Shown here piece after piece: positions 6,869-7,540 of a stretch of DNA of 7,540 nucleotides (position 1 is the stretch's first letter; each line of letters opens with the position of its first letter). The notes below the pieces were generated by a model. The model did not search any database, was not told where the DNA came from, and was given only the letters and a program-made list of their open reading frames with translations. Position numbers and translations under genes: made by a program. Origin of the DNA: a bacterium (lineage in GTDB: Bacteria; Krumholzibacteriota; Krumholzibacteria; LZORAL124-64-63); assembly GCA_030592025.1 (NCBI GenBank), contig JAUUZX010000052.1, positions 1-7,540 of the forward strand, given 5' to 3'.

Positions 6869-7540
6869 CACGCGTTCATGGCCCCCAGGAACGCTTCGTT
6901 GTCCTTGGTCTTGCCCAGCTTGTCGATGAGGAATTCCATGGCCTCGATCGGGTTGTAGTCGCTCAGGTACTTGCGCAGCACCCAGATCTTGCTGAGGTCC
7001 TTCGGCTCGATGAGCAGGTCCTCCTTGCGCGTGCCGGACTTGAAGATGTCGATGGCCGGGTAGACGCGGCGGTCGGCGATCTTGCGGTCCAGGACGAGCT
7101 CCATGTTGCCCGTGCCCTTGAATTCCTCGAAGATGACCTCGTCCATGCGGCTGCCCGTCTCGATGAGCGCCGTGGCGATGATCGTCAGGGAACCACCGTC
7201 CTCGATGTTGCGCGCCGCGCCGAAGAAGCGCTTGGGCTTCTGCAGGGCGTTGGAGTCGACGCCACCGGAAAGGATCTTGCCCGAATGGGGCACCACCGCG
7301 TTGTGGGCCCGGGCCAGGCGCGTGATCGAATCCAGAAGGATGACCACGTCGATGCCGTTCTCCACCAGGCGGCGGCTCTTGGCCAGCACCATGTTGGCCA
7401 CCTGCACGTGACGTTCGGCCGGTTCGTCGAAGGTGGAACTGACGACCTCGCCGTCCACGGATCGCGCCATGTCCGTGACCTCCTCGGGGCGCTCGTCGAT
7501 GAGCAGCACGATGAGGTGCACCTCGGAATGGTTCTCGGAA
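6868..7540 (-). CDS. rho: Transcription termination factor Rho, C-terminal part
   Basis: Partial gene running off the right edge; the last 223 complete codons are visible, about half of a typical Rho (E. coli 419). Rho is a hexameric RNA-dependent ATPase that pulls RNA out of elongating RNA polymerase. The fragment contains [13 protein letters not shown] with the catalytic glutamate region, the Walker B segment [16 protein letters not shown], the Q-loop region [26 protein letters not shown], the strand [16 protein letters not shown], and [20 protein letters not shown], the R-loop and arginine-finger region. The end at AMNA is near where other Rho proteins stop. The N-terminal RNA-binding domain and the Walker A loop are outside the window. 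No frameshift or missing motif is seen. The TGA stop merges into the terminator stem. Confidence 0.97.
   Translation of the reverse strand, partial: SENHSEVHLIVLLIDERPEEVTDMARSVDGEVVSSTFDEPAERHVQVANMVLAKSRRLVENGIDVVILLDSITRLARAHNAVVPHSGKILSGGVDSNALQKPKRFFGAARNIEDGGSLTIIATALIETGSRMDEVIFEEFKGTGNMELVLDRKIADRRVYPAIDIFKSGTRKEDLLIEPKDLSKIWVLRKYLSDYNPIEAMEFLIDKLGKTKDNEAFLGAMNA

Noticed and set aside
1..7540. tRNA(Sec), SECIS element or an in-frame UGA selenocysteine codon near selB
   Set aside because: No tRNA-like cloverleaf was recognised in the short non-coding gaps. Each gene ends in TGA, TAA or TAG where its family normally ends, so no stop looks recoded.

Overview
All genes in this window lie on the minus strand. 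They form a compact, high-GC bacterial housekeeping block of eight protein genes, the two at the window edges being partial. Read in the direction of transcription (right to left) the order is rho (3' part), rpmE, a DUF1385 membrane protein gene, prfA, prmC, murA, selB and ispG (5' part). I found no plus-strand gene, tRNA, rRNA, CRISPR array, insertion sequence or attachment site.

Organism: the strong G/C bias at third codon positions, the presence of Rho, a Cys-type MurA (C116), a MEP-pathway ispG and a full-length SelB point to a high-GC, selenocysteine-using bacterium. The order rho-rpmE-DUF1385-prfA-prmC-murA resembles, from memory, deltaproteobacterial (Geobacter-like) genomes, and parts of it recur in Firmicutes. 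The sequence alone does not fix the phylum, and an uncultivated FCB-type or deltaproteobacterial lineage is possible.

Layout: the right end (6868-7540) is the C-terminal half of Rho, followed by a hairpin that looks like an intrinsic terminator. rpmE (6534-6749) encodes a zinc-binding bL31 and is followed by a second, clearer terminator (6441-6475). From 6373 leftwards the genes are nearly gapless: DUF1385 overlaps prfA by GTGA, prmC and murA are one base apart, murA and selB overlap as TAATG, and selB and ispG overlap as TGATG. The only gap in this run is 58 bases between prfA and prmC. It contains an 11-codon open frame whose stop overlaps the prmC start as ATGA.

How the genes fit together: prfA (release factor RF1), prmC (methylates the GGQ glutamine of release factors), selB (recodes UGA as selenocysteine), rpmE (ribosomal protein) and rho (transcription termination) all concern the end of translation or transcription. 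murA and ispG supply peptidoglycan and isoprenoid precursors, and DUF1385 is a membrane protein of unknown role. This is mostly a conserved core region. The points worth a second look are selB sharing an operon with the release-factor genes, the mini-ORF before prmC, the uncharacterised DUF1385 protein, and the competing hairpins between rho and rpmE.
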